Assembly: GCA_903870905.1 (NCBI GenBank)
Contig: CAIQEU010000002.1
Coordinates: 1 to 36,102, forward strand
Source of the DNA: an uncultured Actinomycetes bacterium
Lineage (GTDB): Bacteria > Actinomycetota > Acidimicrobiia > Acidimicrobiales > RAAP-2
DNA length: 36,102 bases
Direction: 5' to 3'
Shown: positions 8,403 to 17,300 of the stretch, piece after piece
Layout: each line of letters starts with the position of its first letter
Numbering within the stretch: position 1 is the stretch's first letter
Notes under the pieces: model-generated
What the model was told of the DNA's origin: nothing
What the model saw: only the letters and a program-made list of their open reading frames with translations
The model's database searches: none
Program-made: the position numbers and the translations under genes

Positions 8403-9643
8403 GACCCTGACGTGACGGTCGCGACCGCACGGTGGAGTCGTCCGAGCCCATCGTGGAGGTCATCGAGGTCGATCACGATGGGGGCGAGCACCTTGATCGT
8501 CGCGCCACCGGCTCCGCAGGTTTCGACGATGAGCTGATCGGCGAAGGCCGCGTCGCAGATCGCATCGGCGAGGTCACCGGAACTGACCTCCAGCCCAGAG
8601 AGCATGCCGTTGCCGCGCACGGCCCAGGATCCACCGGAGAACTCCTCGGCAATGGCGCTCAAGTGACTGCGCACAATCACGCCCCGATCCTCAGTCGCCT
8701 TCTCCTGCTCAGCGTCGCTCCAGTAGGTCTCGAGCATGGTCGCCGAGGTGGCGAAGGCGAGGTTGTTGCCCCGGAAGGTCCCCGTGAACTCACCAGGTGT
8801 CCAGCGGTCGAGAGAGCGACGAACGAGGTTCACCGCCATGGGCAGGCCCAGTCCACTGATGGATTTGGACACGCAGATGATGTCAGGGTCGAGCGCGGAG
8901 CCTTCGAAGGCGAAGAACGGGCCAGTGCGCCCAACGCCAGCTTGGACTTCATCAGCGATGACCACGACGTCGTGCACACTCGCCAGCGCTCGGACAGCAC
9001 CGAGGTAGGCGGGGTCGAAGGGTCGAGCGCCACCTTCGCCTTGGGTTGGTTCGAGGATCACGGCGCCAACCTGTTCGCCGTCGATGGTGCTCGAGAGCGC
9101 CTGGTCGAGGAGTTCGAGATCGTGGTCGACCATGTGCTCAACGAAGGGAAGGGCGCGGAACGCACCGAGGTGCGACACCGTCTCGCGACCAGCCATGGAA
9201 GCCGAAATAGAAGCGGCTCGATAGGACATGCCGTGGTAGCCGCCGTCGTAGCCAAGAACCGCTCGCTTGCCCGTCACCCGCTGGGCCAACGTGAGCGCAG
9301 CTTCAACGGCGGTGGCACCGGTCGGCCCAACGGTCTGGACGACCATGTCCAAACTGCGCGGCTCCAAGATGAGGTCGTGCATGGCGTGCAGGAACCGGCG
9401 CTTGTCTTCGGTGAAGGTGTCGAGGCTATGGAGCACCTTGCCGGCCCGGAGGTGCTCGATGGCGACCTCGACGAGCACAGGATTGTTGTGGCCGTACGAC
9501 AGCGCACCGGCACCAGCGAAGAAGTCGAGGTAGGACACCCCGGCTTCATCGGTGATGGTCGATCCGCTCGCCGTCGCGAACAGCGCGGGCCAGCGACGGC
9601 AGTAGTACCGCACTCCAGATTCGAGCGACTCAAAGGGCTGCAC
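8399..9643 (-). CDS. dat: Diaminobutyrate--2-oxoglutarate aminotransferase (414 aa)
   Basis: Class III PLP aminotransferase close to the EctB/Dat group: FESLESGVRYYCRRWP at the N-terminus, DFFAGAGALSYGHNNP and GPTGATAVEAAL are hallmarks of that branch. The PLP residues are D231 (IADEVQAGVGRTG) and K260 (VSKSISG). It should convert L-aspartate 4-semialdehyde plus glutamate to 2,4-diaminobutyrate. The frame opens with a TTG at 9658, but the GTG at 9643 has GAGGAG 5 nt upstream and is chosen. No ectA or ectC is present; instead a diaminobutyrate decarboxylase overlaps by 4 nt, so diaminopropane rather than ectoine is the likely end product. It follows purU after a 128-nt gap on the same strand. 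Confidence 0.85.
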   Translation of the reverse strand: MQPFESLESGVRYYCRRWPALFATASGSTITDEAGVSYLDFFAGAGALSYGHNNPVLVEVAIEHLRAGKVLHSLDTFTEDKRRFLHAMHDLILEPRSLDMVVQTVGPTGATAVEAALTLAQRVTGKRAVLGYDGGYHGMSYRAASISASMAGRETVSHLGAFRALPFVEHMVDHDLELLDQALSSTIDGEQVGAVILEPTQGEGGARPFDPAYLGAVRALASVHDVVVIADEVQAGVGRTGPFFAFEGSALDPDIICVSKSISGLGLPMAVNLVRRSLDRWTPGEFTGTFRGNNLAFATSATMLETYWSDAEQEKATEDRGVIVRSHLSAIAEEFSGGSWAVRGNGMLSGLEVSSGDLADAICDAAFADQLIVETCGAGGATIKVLAPIVIDLDDLHDGLGRLHRAVATVTSGS

Positions 9644-9771
9644 AGGGACTCCTCTCAACCGTGGTCAACAGATGGAGGGACACGTGGTGCGCAGGCTCGG
9701 GGGTCGAGTTCCAAACGCCGCATCCAAGGAAGGGTCACCCTAGACCCTGAGCGCAGCGAGGGCAAGGCGTG

Positions 9772-10623
9772 TCAGCGGAAGATGCACGTCCGGTTTGCAA
9801 CGACGAACACTCGGTGCTCGAGGTGGAGGCCGACGGCTCGGACGAGGACTGCCCGTTCGAGATCCGCACCGAGGCGGATGAGGTCGGACACACGGTCCGC
9901 GTGGGTGACGCGGGTGACGTCTTGTTCGATGATGGGGCCGGCGTCGAGCTCTGCGGTGACGTAGTGCGCGGTGGCACCGATCATCTTCACGCCGCGCTCA
10001 TGCGCCCGTCGGTAGGGGTTGGCGCCGATGAAAGCGGGCAAGAACGAGTGGTGCACGTTGATCATCCGCCCCTCGTACACCCCCACCATGTGCTCCGGCA
10101 GGATCCGCATGTAGCGAGCCAGCACCACGAGATCCGGCGCCATCTCGTCGAGGAGTGCGGCAACGGCTGCTTCTTGGCGTGCTCGGTCCTCCCCAACGGG
10201 AACGTGGAAGAACGGCACGCCAGCCCTCGACGCGAGATCGGCGGCGTCGGTGCGATCCGAGACGATCGCAACGATGTCACAGGACAGCTCGCCGAGGTCG
10301 ATCCGAGCGAGGAGGTCGGAGAGGCAGTGGAGCACCGACGAGCAGAGCACCACGACCCGGGGTCGTGACCCGCCCTCGTAGATCGTGCAGGTGAGGCCCA
10401 TCGAGACCTGGAGGTCATCGAAGCACCCCTGGAGCGCATCGAGGTCGACCCCAGCATCGACCTCGATGCGTGCGGTAAAGGCTCCAACATCGCGGTCGGT
10501 GTGCTGATGGAGTTCGAGGATGTTGCCACCTGAGGCAGCAATCGCCGCGGTCACCGCAGCCACGATCCCGGGGCGGTCTGCTGAGGCGACCGTGCACACG
10601 ACTGGTGCTTGGGAGATGCTCAT
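9772..10623 (-). CDS. purU: Formyltetrahydrofolate deformylase PurU (283 aa)
   Basis: Hydrolyses 10-formyltetrahydrofolate to formate and tetrahydrofolate. An N-terminal ACT domain (about 8-80, CTVASADRPGIVAAV) is followed by a formyltransferase-like domain (about 87-283). The catalytic residues are seen as N189 and H191 in INVHHSFLPAF, and D227 in AELDAGPII. Length and domain order match PurU. The ATG overlaps the stop of the SDR gene upstream (ATGA at 10620-10623), which indicates an operon with it. The enzyme balances one-carbon pools; why it should be coupled to an SDR is not explained by the sequence. Confidence 0.93.
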   Translation of the reverse strand: MSISQAPVVCTVASADRPGIVAAVTAAIAASGGNILELHQHTDRDVGAFTARIEVDAGVDLDALQGCFDDLQVSMGLTCTIYEGGSRPRVVVLCSSVLHCLSDLLARIDLGELSCDIVAIVSDRTDAADLASRAGVPFFHVPVGEDRARQEAAVAALLDEMAPDLVVLARYMRILPEHMVGVYEGRMINVHHSFLPAFIGANPYRRAHERGVKMIGATAHYVTAELDAGPIIEQDVTRVTHADRVSDLIRLGADLERAVLVRAVGLHLEHRVFVVANRTCIFR

Positions 10624-11468
10624 GGGTGAGCCTCCCGCCAGTCCTCGTGGAGACCGTGCACGAGCGCTGCCTTCTGGGCCATGACCGTCTCCCCGTTCGC
10701 AATCCCCTCAGGATGGCCTGCGAGCCACACGGCGACCGCAGCAGGCACCGACGGCGGTGCGCCTTGGTAGCCACCGAGGCCGATCTTCTTCGCATTGATG
10801 ATCTGGCGCTCAGTGTCGATGAACCCAGGGGAGAGGTTGTAGGCGACGACTCCTTGGCCGCCGAGCTCAATGGCCAAGAACGCAGCGAATCGGTGGAACG
10901 CCGACTTCGATGCGGCGTAGGCCAGACCCCACCCCCCGTTGCCAGCCGGGGCAGGGGGATCGACGACGCCAGCGTGAGAGGTGACGTTGATGATGGTCCC
11001 CGATCCTCGAGCGATCATCGACGGCAGGAGTGCCTTGATGAGCACGAACTGGCTGACGACGTTGCCGGTGAGCTTGGAGGTCAATTGCTCCACCGTGAGC
11101 TCATCGATGAGCACCATGGATCCGGGCCCGGTGTCGACGGCGTTGTTCACCAACACATCGACGTGACCGAATTCCGCCAGCGCTGCAGCGGCTGCTCGCT
11201 CGAGTGAGGGGTGATCGAAGAGGTCGGCTTGGAGGACGAGTGCTCGAGCACCGCTCGCTTCGATGTCCGCAGCGGTCTCCTCGAGCGACCCAGGGAGGAC
11301 CTGGCCGCCTCCTGAATCGGAATCGTCGCGCCCAGCACCTCGAGCCACCGTCCGAGCGGTGATCGCGACGTCGTGGCCCGCAGCGGCGAGGGCCAGCGCG
11401 GTGGCCTTGCCGATCCCTCTCGATGCCCCGGTCACGAGTGCGGTTCGGCGTGCAGGTGGCATCGTCAT
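10620..11468 (-). CDS. Short-chain dehydrogenase/reductase (282 aa)
   Basis: NAD(P)-dependent SDR with the Rossmann motif TGASRGIG (13-20), NNA (108-110), catalytic S164, and YAASK (Y184, K188). An extra glycine/serine-rich stretch at about 44-60 after the second strand, and a GNGGW loop at 176-180, lengthen it beyond the usual 250 residues. The open frame reaches back to 11765, but that part lies opposite the amidohydrolase coding region and lacks SDR features; ATG at 11468 or 11462 is the natural start, with a weak GGAAG upstream. It is the first gene of the minus-strand run SDR-purU-dat-ddc and is divergent from the amidohydrolase. Substrate unknown. Confidence 0.82.
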   Translation of the reverse strand: MTMPPARRTALVTGASRGIGKATALALAAAGHDVAITARTVARGAGRDDSDSGGGQVLPGSLEETAADIEASGARALVLQADLFDHPSLERAAAAALAEFGHVDVLVNNAVDTGPGSMVLIDELTVEQLTSKLTGNVVSQFVLIKALLPSMIARGSGTIINVTSHAGVVDPPAPAGNGGWGLAYAASKSAFHRFAAFLAIELGGQGVVAYNLSPGFIDTERQIINAKKIGLGGYQGAPPSVPAAVAVWLAGHPEGIANGETVMAQKAALVHGLHEDWREAHP

Positions 11469-11564
11469 GGTCGCAGTCTTCCAGCCCGAACGAGACCAAT
11501 GCCATCCAACCGAATCGGCACACCCCTCGACTTCGGTGCTAACAAAGTAGAGGAAAGGGGCACC

Positions 11565-12755
11565 ATGGCGACGAACCTCGACCCAACGCTGTTCCTCGAT
11601 GAGCCCGAACCAGCCGAGATCTGGGCCACGATCATCTCTGTTGACGACCACCTCGTTGAGCCCCCGACCATGTTCGAAGGGCGCCTCCCCAAGGCGTTCG
11701 CCGACCGAGCGCCCCGGGTGGTCGAGAACGACCAGGGCTACCAAGTCTGGGAGTTCGATGGGCATCGCTACTCCCAGGTCGGCATGAACGCCGTAGCGGG
11801 GCGTCGGCCCGAGACCGTTGCCCTCGAGCCCTTCCGCTTCGATCAGATGCGACCTGGGTGCTACGACATCGCTGAACGAGTTGCAGATATGGACCTGAAC
11901 GGGGTGTGGGCATCGCTCAACTTCCCCTCACAGATCTCTGGGTTCTGCGGACGCATCTTCTCCGGGTGCAGTGACCCTGCGCTCGGGCACGCGGTGACGA
12001 TGGCCTGGAACGACTGGATGGCCGAGGAGTGGCACGGGGCTGCTCCGACCCGGATCATCCCTCTCGGAATCACCACCTTGTCTGATCCCACGCTCGGCGC
12101 AGCCGAGATCCGACGAAACGCTGCTCGAGGGTTTCGAGCAGTTGCCCTCCCCGAGCGCCCGCACCGCATCGGGCTCCCCTCGATCTTCGACGACTACTGG
12201 ATGCCGATCATCGAGGCCTGTGTCGAGACCGACACCGTGGTGTGCCTGCACGTTGGGTCAACCGGCATGCCCGACCTCCCCGCCGGATCTCCGATGCTGG
12301 CCCTCGGCGCAACGCTGTTCGGGCAGCTCTCACTCACCGCCTGTACCGAGTGGCTCTGGTCGGGATGGGCCGTTCGGTACCCTGCGCTCAAGATCGCCAT
12401 GTCCGAAGGTGGTATTGGCTGGGTGGCCATGCTGCTCGATCGCCTCGACAACATCGTCGATCGCTCGGGCTACAGCCTCGATTGGGATCTCCGTCCCGCA
12501 GAGGTGCTCCAGCGCAACTTTTGGTTCTGCACCCTCGATGACCCTTCGACGATCGACACCCGCCACCGCATTGGCATCGACCACATCATGGTTGAGACCG
12601 ATTACCCCCACGGAGACGGGACCTGGCCCGAGACCCAGCGCGTCTTGAGAGAAGCCTGGGGCCACCTCCCACCAGACGAGATCAGAATGCTGTGCTCGAC
12701 CAACGCCGCCAACCTCTTCCGCCATCCTCTCCCACCGACCGTGTTCCCCGCCTAG
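11565..12755 (+). CDS. Amidohydrolase family 2, TIM-barrel metal-dependent hydrolase (396 aa)
   Basis: Member of the amidohydrolase_2 (ACMSD-like) group, with a metal-binding DxH at D27-x-H29 (SVDDHLVEP) in place of HxH, H229 in CLHVGSTG and D346 in METDYPHGDG. These would hold one divalent metal. Family reactions include decarboxylation and hydrolysis of ring-cleavage products, and many actinobacterial members are unassigned. The ATG at 11565 follows AGGAAAGGGG; a longer upstream frame from 11373 runs opposite the SDR gene and is rejected. A class II aldolase gene begins 18 nt after the stop, so the two are probably co-transcribed and may act in one catabolic route. Confidence 0.82.
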   Translation: MATNLDPTLFLDEPEPAEIWATIISVDDHLVEPPTMFEGRLPKAFADRAPRVVENDQGYQVWEFDGHRYSQVGMNAVAGRRPETVALEPFRFDQMRPGCYDIAERVADMDLNGVWASLNFPSQISGFCGRIFSGCSDPALGHAVTMAWNDWMAEEWHGAAPTRIIPLGITTLSDPTLGAAEIRRNAARGFRAVALPERPHRIGLPSIFDDYWMPIIEACVETDTVVCLHVGSTGMPDLPAGSPMLALGATLFGQLSLTACTEWLWSGWAVRYPALKIAMSEGGIGWVAMLLDRLDNIVDRSGYSLDWDLRPAEVLQRNFWFCTLDDPSTIDTRHRIGIDHIMVETDYPHGDGTWPETQRVLREAWGHLPPDEIRMLCSTNAANLFRHPLPPTVFPA

Positions 12756-12773
12756 CGAAAGCCAGAGGACGTC

Positions 12774-13511
12774 ATGCCCTTCACCCCAACCCGTGAGCAA
12801 CTGCTCCCGCCACTCACGCCAGCCCAAGAACTCGTGCTCCTCGCTCGGGCACTGTGGCACGAGGGCTACGACGATCACATTGCCGGGCACATCACCTACC
12901 GCCAACCGGACGGGACGCTGCTGTGCAACCCATGGTTCATCACCTGGGATGAACTCCGCCCCGAGCACGTGCTCCGCATTGACCTCGACGGCACGGTCCT
13001 TGAGGGTGACTGGCCCATCCCTCCAGGCCTTCCCCTCCACTTAGAACTCCACAAGCTCCGTGACGACGTCGGAGTGGCCGTCCACAACCACTCTCGCTTC
13101 GGCACCATCTGGGCTGACGCCCACCGTATTCCTCCGATCTACGACCAAACCTCAGCGTTGAGCGGTGGTGGCCTCGCCCTCGTGAACGAGTACTCCGGAG
13201 CGGTCAACACCACGTCGAACGCACGCGCCGCTGCAGAGCAGATCGGTGACGCCAACATCGCGCTCCTCGCCAACCACGGCGTCTTCGTGGTGGGCTCGAC
13301 CATCAGGGCAGCGCACCAGCGAGCAGTGGCGCTCGAGCAACGCTGTCGCCACGCCTTCCAGGTCGAAGCCTTGGGCGGTGGCCACGAACTGTCCGGCGCT
13401 CCCATTGAGGTCTTCATGCGTTCTGATGGCAACGGCTACATCGGTTTCTGGGAAGCGGCAGCCCGTGCCGAGCTCCGCCGCGATCCCACACTGCTCGACG
13501 GACCCGCCTAA
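12774..13511 (+). CDS. Class II aldolase/adducin family protein (245 aa)
   Basis: Has the class II aldolase/adducin fold: zinc ligands H104 and H106 in VHNHSRFG and H168 in LLANHGVFV. The position of the catalytic glutamate of fuculose-phosphate aldolase (about 19 residues before H104) appears to be Gly85 in PPGLPLH, so classical aldol cleavage is doubtful; related decarboxylases and adducin-like proteins also depart from it. It follows the amidohydrolase gene by 18 nt and likely shares its transcript. Its stop overlaps the stop of the convergent TauE/SafE gene by 4 nt. Confidence 0.78.
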   Translation: MPFTPTREQLLPPLTPAQELVLLARALWHEGYDDHIAGHITYRQPDGTLLCNPWFITWDELRPEHVLRIDLDGTVLEGDWPIPPGLPLHLELHKLRDDVGVAVHNHSRFGTIWADAHRIPPIYDQTSALSGGGLALVNEYSGAVNTTSNARAAAEQIGDANIALLANHGVFVVGSTIRAAHQRAVALEQRCRHAFQVEALGGGHELSGAPIEVFMRSDGNGYIGFWEAAARAELRRDPTLLDGPA

Positions 13512-14269
13512 CCAGCAACCGCCTTGGCCAAGGCGAGGATTCCCGATACCAAGAGGAGGCCATCGACCATTCGGTCGAAGGCGTGAGCCGGAATCTTCGT
13601 CGCCAGTCGCTGACCAATGGCCCATCCAAAAAGGCCCGGGAGGAAGGTCACCGCGAAGAGCACGACGGGGGTTCGATGCACCGCGCCCACGCCGAACAAG
13701 ATGCCGAGGCCGACCACATTCGAGATCGAGAAGACGACCGAAATCGTGGACCGGAAGCTCTTCGGCGGGAGCTGTCGAGTCCGGAGGTAGGCAACGAGTG
13801 GTGGACCGTTCGTCGCGAGCGACGTGTTGAGGACCCCCGAGCAGGCTCCGGCGACGTAGGAGAGCACCGGACGTGGCGCCGGCGTTCGCTCCACGGTTCG
13901 CGTCGGCAGGAGCATCCAGACGGCAACGGCGCACGTTGAGACGCCGAGGATGGCGCGCAACGTGGCCGGCGACGTGTGCACGAGGAGCACCGCACCAGCC
14001 GGCATTGCGACGACCGCCCCAAGTGAAAGCCGACGGGCCTCGACCCAGACGATGGCGTCGTGGTTCGCCAAGAGGGTCAACAGGCTCGACGACGCCCCGA
14101 GGAAGAACACCGCGACCACTGCCGTGGCTGGTGGCAAGGCGAGGCTGAGGAGCGGGACGGCGAGGAGCGCGAACCCAAATCCGGTGATGGATTGCAACGA
14201 GCCCGCTACGAACACCACGGCGATCGACAGCAGCAGCACGCCACCGTGCACACCAATTCCCGCAGCCAT
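13508..14269 (-). CDS. TauE/SafE-type membrane permease (253 aa)
   Basis: Polytopic membrane protein of the sulfite exporter TauE/SafE family. About seven to eight hydrophobic segments can be read, and SITGFGFALLAVPLL near the N-terminus is the typical first motif. The second half repeats the pattern with GVLNTSLATNGPPLVAYL, including the conserved TNGPP seen in this family. It probably moves a small sulfur-containing or organic anion across the cytoplasmic membrane; the substrate is not evident. A longer frame starts at 14290, but the ATG at 14269 is preceded by GGAGGGG at proper spacing. It is convergent with the aldolase gene (4-nt overlap). Confidence 0.8.
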   Translation of the reverse strand: MAAGIGVHGGVLLLSIAVVFVAGSLQSITGFGFALLAVPLLSLALPPATAVVAVFFLGASSSLLTLLANHDAIVWVEARRLSLGAVVAMPAGAVLLVHTSPATLRAILGVSTCAVAVWMLLPTRTVERTPAPRPVLSYVAGACSGVLNTSLATNGPPLVAYLRTRQLPPKSFRSTISVVFSISNVVGLGILFGVGAVHRTPVVLFAVTFLPGLFGWAIGQRLATKIPAHAFDRMVDGLLLVSGILALAKAVAG

Positions 14270-14322
14270 CGACCCCTCCCCCGCCGCCATTGTTACAGAA
14301 CCGCGACATTCGCCGGAGAGGG

Positions 14323-14351
14323 TAGACGCGAGAAGGCTGACTCGGTAGTAT
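14323..14351 (+). promoter_or_regulatory. Sigma70-like promoter of the secreted peptidase gene
   Basis: TAGACG (14323-14328) and TAGTAT (14346-14351) are separated by 17 nt and match the -35 and -10 consensus at 4 of 6 positions each. Transcription would begin about 35 nt before the ATG at 14392, leaving a leader with a GGGGGG ribosome site. Confidence 0.45.
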
Positions 14352-14391
14352 TCGGAACCACACGGCCCAGTGGGCCACTTATGGGGGGCCT

Positions 14392-17300
14392 ATGCGCACG
14401 TTCCTTCGTTCCACCATCGCTGCGGTTGCCGTCACCGGCGCTGTAGCGACCGTACCAGCCAGCACCGGTGCTGCGACCGCTCCAGCTGGATCACGCCAAG
14501 TGATCGTGCTCATGAAGGGAGTTGAAACCACTGGCCTGCGGTCTGCGAACCTCCGTATCGCTGAGAGCGCATTGACCGGTGCCATCGCCCGAAGTGGCGG
14601 CAGTGTTGCCCAAATCATGACCGCGCCCTCGGCGCTCGTCGTCAATGCCACGTCGAGCACCATCGCTGCACTTGAGGGCAACCCCCTGGTCGCCGGCATC
14701 TACGCCAACGGCATCATCCACGGTCCAACGGTGGCTCACCCGTCGATCACGGTGCACCACGCCGCAGCGAAGACCGGACACGTCGCCCCTGGCCTGTGTG
14801 GCACCTCAAGTGACCCCCAACTCAACCCAGAGGCGCTCTCGGCAATCAACGCCCCGGCGGCATGGGCCACCTCGATCGGAGCTGGCGTGAACGTGGGGTT
14901 CATGGCCGATGGAATCGACACCTCGAACCCTGACCTCCAGCGCAACCCGAGCTTCGCTGCCTCATCTGGTGATGCTGGAGCTCCAGTCATCACGAGTGCC
15001 GTGGACTTCTCCGGTGACGGCACCAACGCGACAACGGGTGGTGGCGAGGCATTCCTCGACGCATCGTCCATCGCCGCACAGGGCAACTCCACCTACGACA
15101 TCTCCAACCAGGGAAGTTCGGTCAACCCCCTCCCGGCAGGTTGCGACATCAAGATTGAAGGTGCAGCCCCGGGCGCAACCGTGACTGCCCTCAAGGTGTT
15201 CGGTCAAACCAACTTGTCGACCAACGTCGGATTCGTTGAGGCCATCAACTACGCCGTGACCCACGGCGTCAAGGTGCTGAACGAATCCTTCGGCTCCAAC
15301 CCCATGCCCTCAACCACCGCCGATCTCATCCGCGCTGCTGACGATGCCGCTGTTGCTGCTGGAGTGACGGTGGTCGTATCGACGGGAGATGCTGGTTACA
15401 ACTCAACCATTGGTTCTCCCGCCGATGACCCCAAGGTCATCGCTGTTGGCGCGACGACGACACTCCGTGGCTACGCCCAGACCACCTACGGCGGCATCAA
15501 CGCACCGGGATCCAACGGCCAGTGGATCAACAACCAAATCTCGTCAATTTCGTCCGGTGGCGTCGCCGAGGACGGTCGCACCGTTGACCTCGTCGCTCCT
15601 GGAGACCTCAACTGGGCGCTCTGCTCAGCGAGTTCGAACTACAGCGATTGTGGTGGAGCGTCGGTGGAGTTGAGTGGCGGAACCTCGGAGTCATCACCAT
15701 TGGTTGCCGGTGCTGCCGCAGACGTGATCGCCGCCTACGCCAAGGCGCACAACGGCACCTACCCGACCCCCGCAGTGGTCAAGGCCATCTTGACCGGGAC
15801 GGCCACGGACCTCGGTGCGCCGGCAACGGGCCAGGGATCTGGACTGCTCAACGTCGCCAAGGCCGTCAACGTCGCCAGCCACTACGCGACGAAACTCAAG
15901 ACCGCTGGTGGAGGCGTGACGGCTTCCACCTCTGGCGTCATCATCAGTGCCGCTCCTGGCAAGTCCGTCTCGCAGAGCGTCACCTTCACCAATTCCACTG
16001 CAAAGGCAGCGAAGCTCACCCTGAGCGGACGCGAACTGGTCTCGAGCGGCGTCGTCGATGGCACGGTCACCTTAGACCCGAGCTCCACCACGACGCAGCC
16101 AACGTTCCCCATTTGGAGTGGGGTCAACGAGATCTACCAAACGGTTCCGATCACGGTGGCGAAGGGAACGGCGTACCTACGGTTCATCACGTCCTACCCC
16201 TACAGAGGGCAGACCTCCCTCCTGCACGTCGCCCTCTTCGACCCGAGTGGCGCCTACGCCGGGTACTCCGATACGCAAGGCCTCGCCAACTCCACGTCCA
16301 ATGAAGTGGCGAACCCAGCGAAGGGTACGTGGACTGCGGTGCTCTTCACCTACGCCAACGCTGGCGGGTCCGGAACCGGCACCTCCGGCGTCGTGCACTA
16401 CGAAGCTGACTCCTTCACGACGGCGAAGGTCGCGATCGGAGCATCGTCGGTGAACGTACCGGCCAATGGCTCGACAAAGGCCACGCTCAAGTTCGTCATG
16501 CCGAGCAGCAGCGGCGACACCTCCCTCGCCGTGGTCGTCAGCACCCCAGGGCAGAAGTTCACGATCCCGGTGACCGAGCGGGTGACGGTTCCCGTCGTGC
16601 AAGGGCTTGGAACCTTCACCGGAACGGTTGCCGGCGGTAACGGCCGAGGTGGTGCTCCAGCGCAGACGAGCACGTACACCTTCGCCGTTCCCGCAGGGGC
16701 GAAGAACCTCCAAGTCTCGATGGAACTCGACCAGAACCGACCAGCAGGTGTGCTCATCGGTAGCCAGTTCGTCGCCACACTCATCGACCCAACCGGTCAG
16801 GTCATCGCCGAGGACACCAACCTCTCGATCGACACCAGTCAGAATGAGAACGTTGCCCCGTGGCTGTCGCTCTTCGCCAATGCCCCGGTGCCCGGCACGT
16901 ACCAGGTGGTCATTCAAGTGGCCAACCCGGTGGGCGGCGGCAACACCTCCACCACGTTGAACGGTCAGGTCACCTTCAACAGCGTGGTCGTGACTGGATC
17001 GCTCCCCTCCAGTGCCGCCACGACCGTGTCGGCAACCTCGGGAACAACGGCGACGATTTCGGTGACCAACAACGGGTACGCACCGCTCATCATCGGGGCA
17101 GACCCCCGTCTGACCACAACGACCACCGCAACCTTGAGCGATGTCAACGGTGCGCCGTCGACCCAGGCGTTCAACAACTACTGGACGTACTTCGTTCCAC
17201 CGTCCACCCAGTCGGTGACCGAGCAGATGACGTCGACGCTCCCCGCCAGCTTCGAGTTCACCGCTGACCTCGGCGACCCGAGCCTGTCGCCGCTCGTGCC

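Noticed and set aside
8399-9643. Ectoine biosynthesis locus
   Set aside because: Only an EctB-like enzyme is present. No ectA, ectC or ectD is seen, and a decarboxylase takes the adjacent position.
9727-9745. Small inverted repeat in the purU-dat gap
   Set aside because: Arms are only about 5 bp and no other element supports it as an operator or terminator.
8432-9964. 510-aa plus-strand frame
   Set aside because: It lies opposite the aminotransferase gene, which has clear PLP motifs. The translation has no recognisable domain.
11469-11765. N-terminal extension of the SDR by 99 residues
   Set aside because: It is antisense to the amidohydrolase coding region and precedes the SDR nucleotide-binding start, so the later ATG is used.
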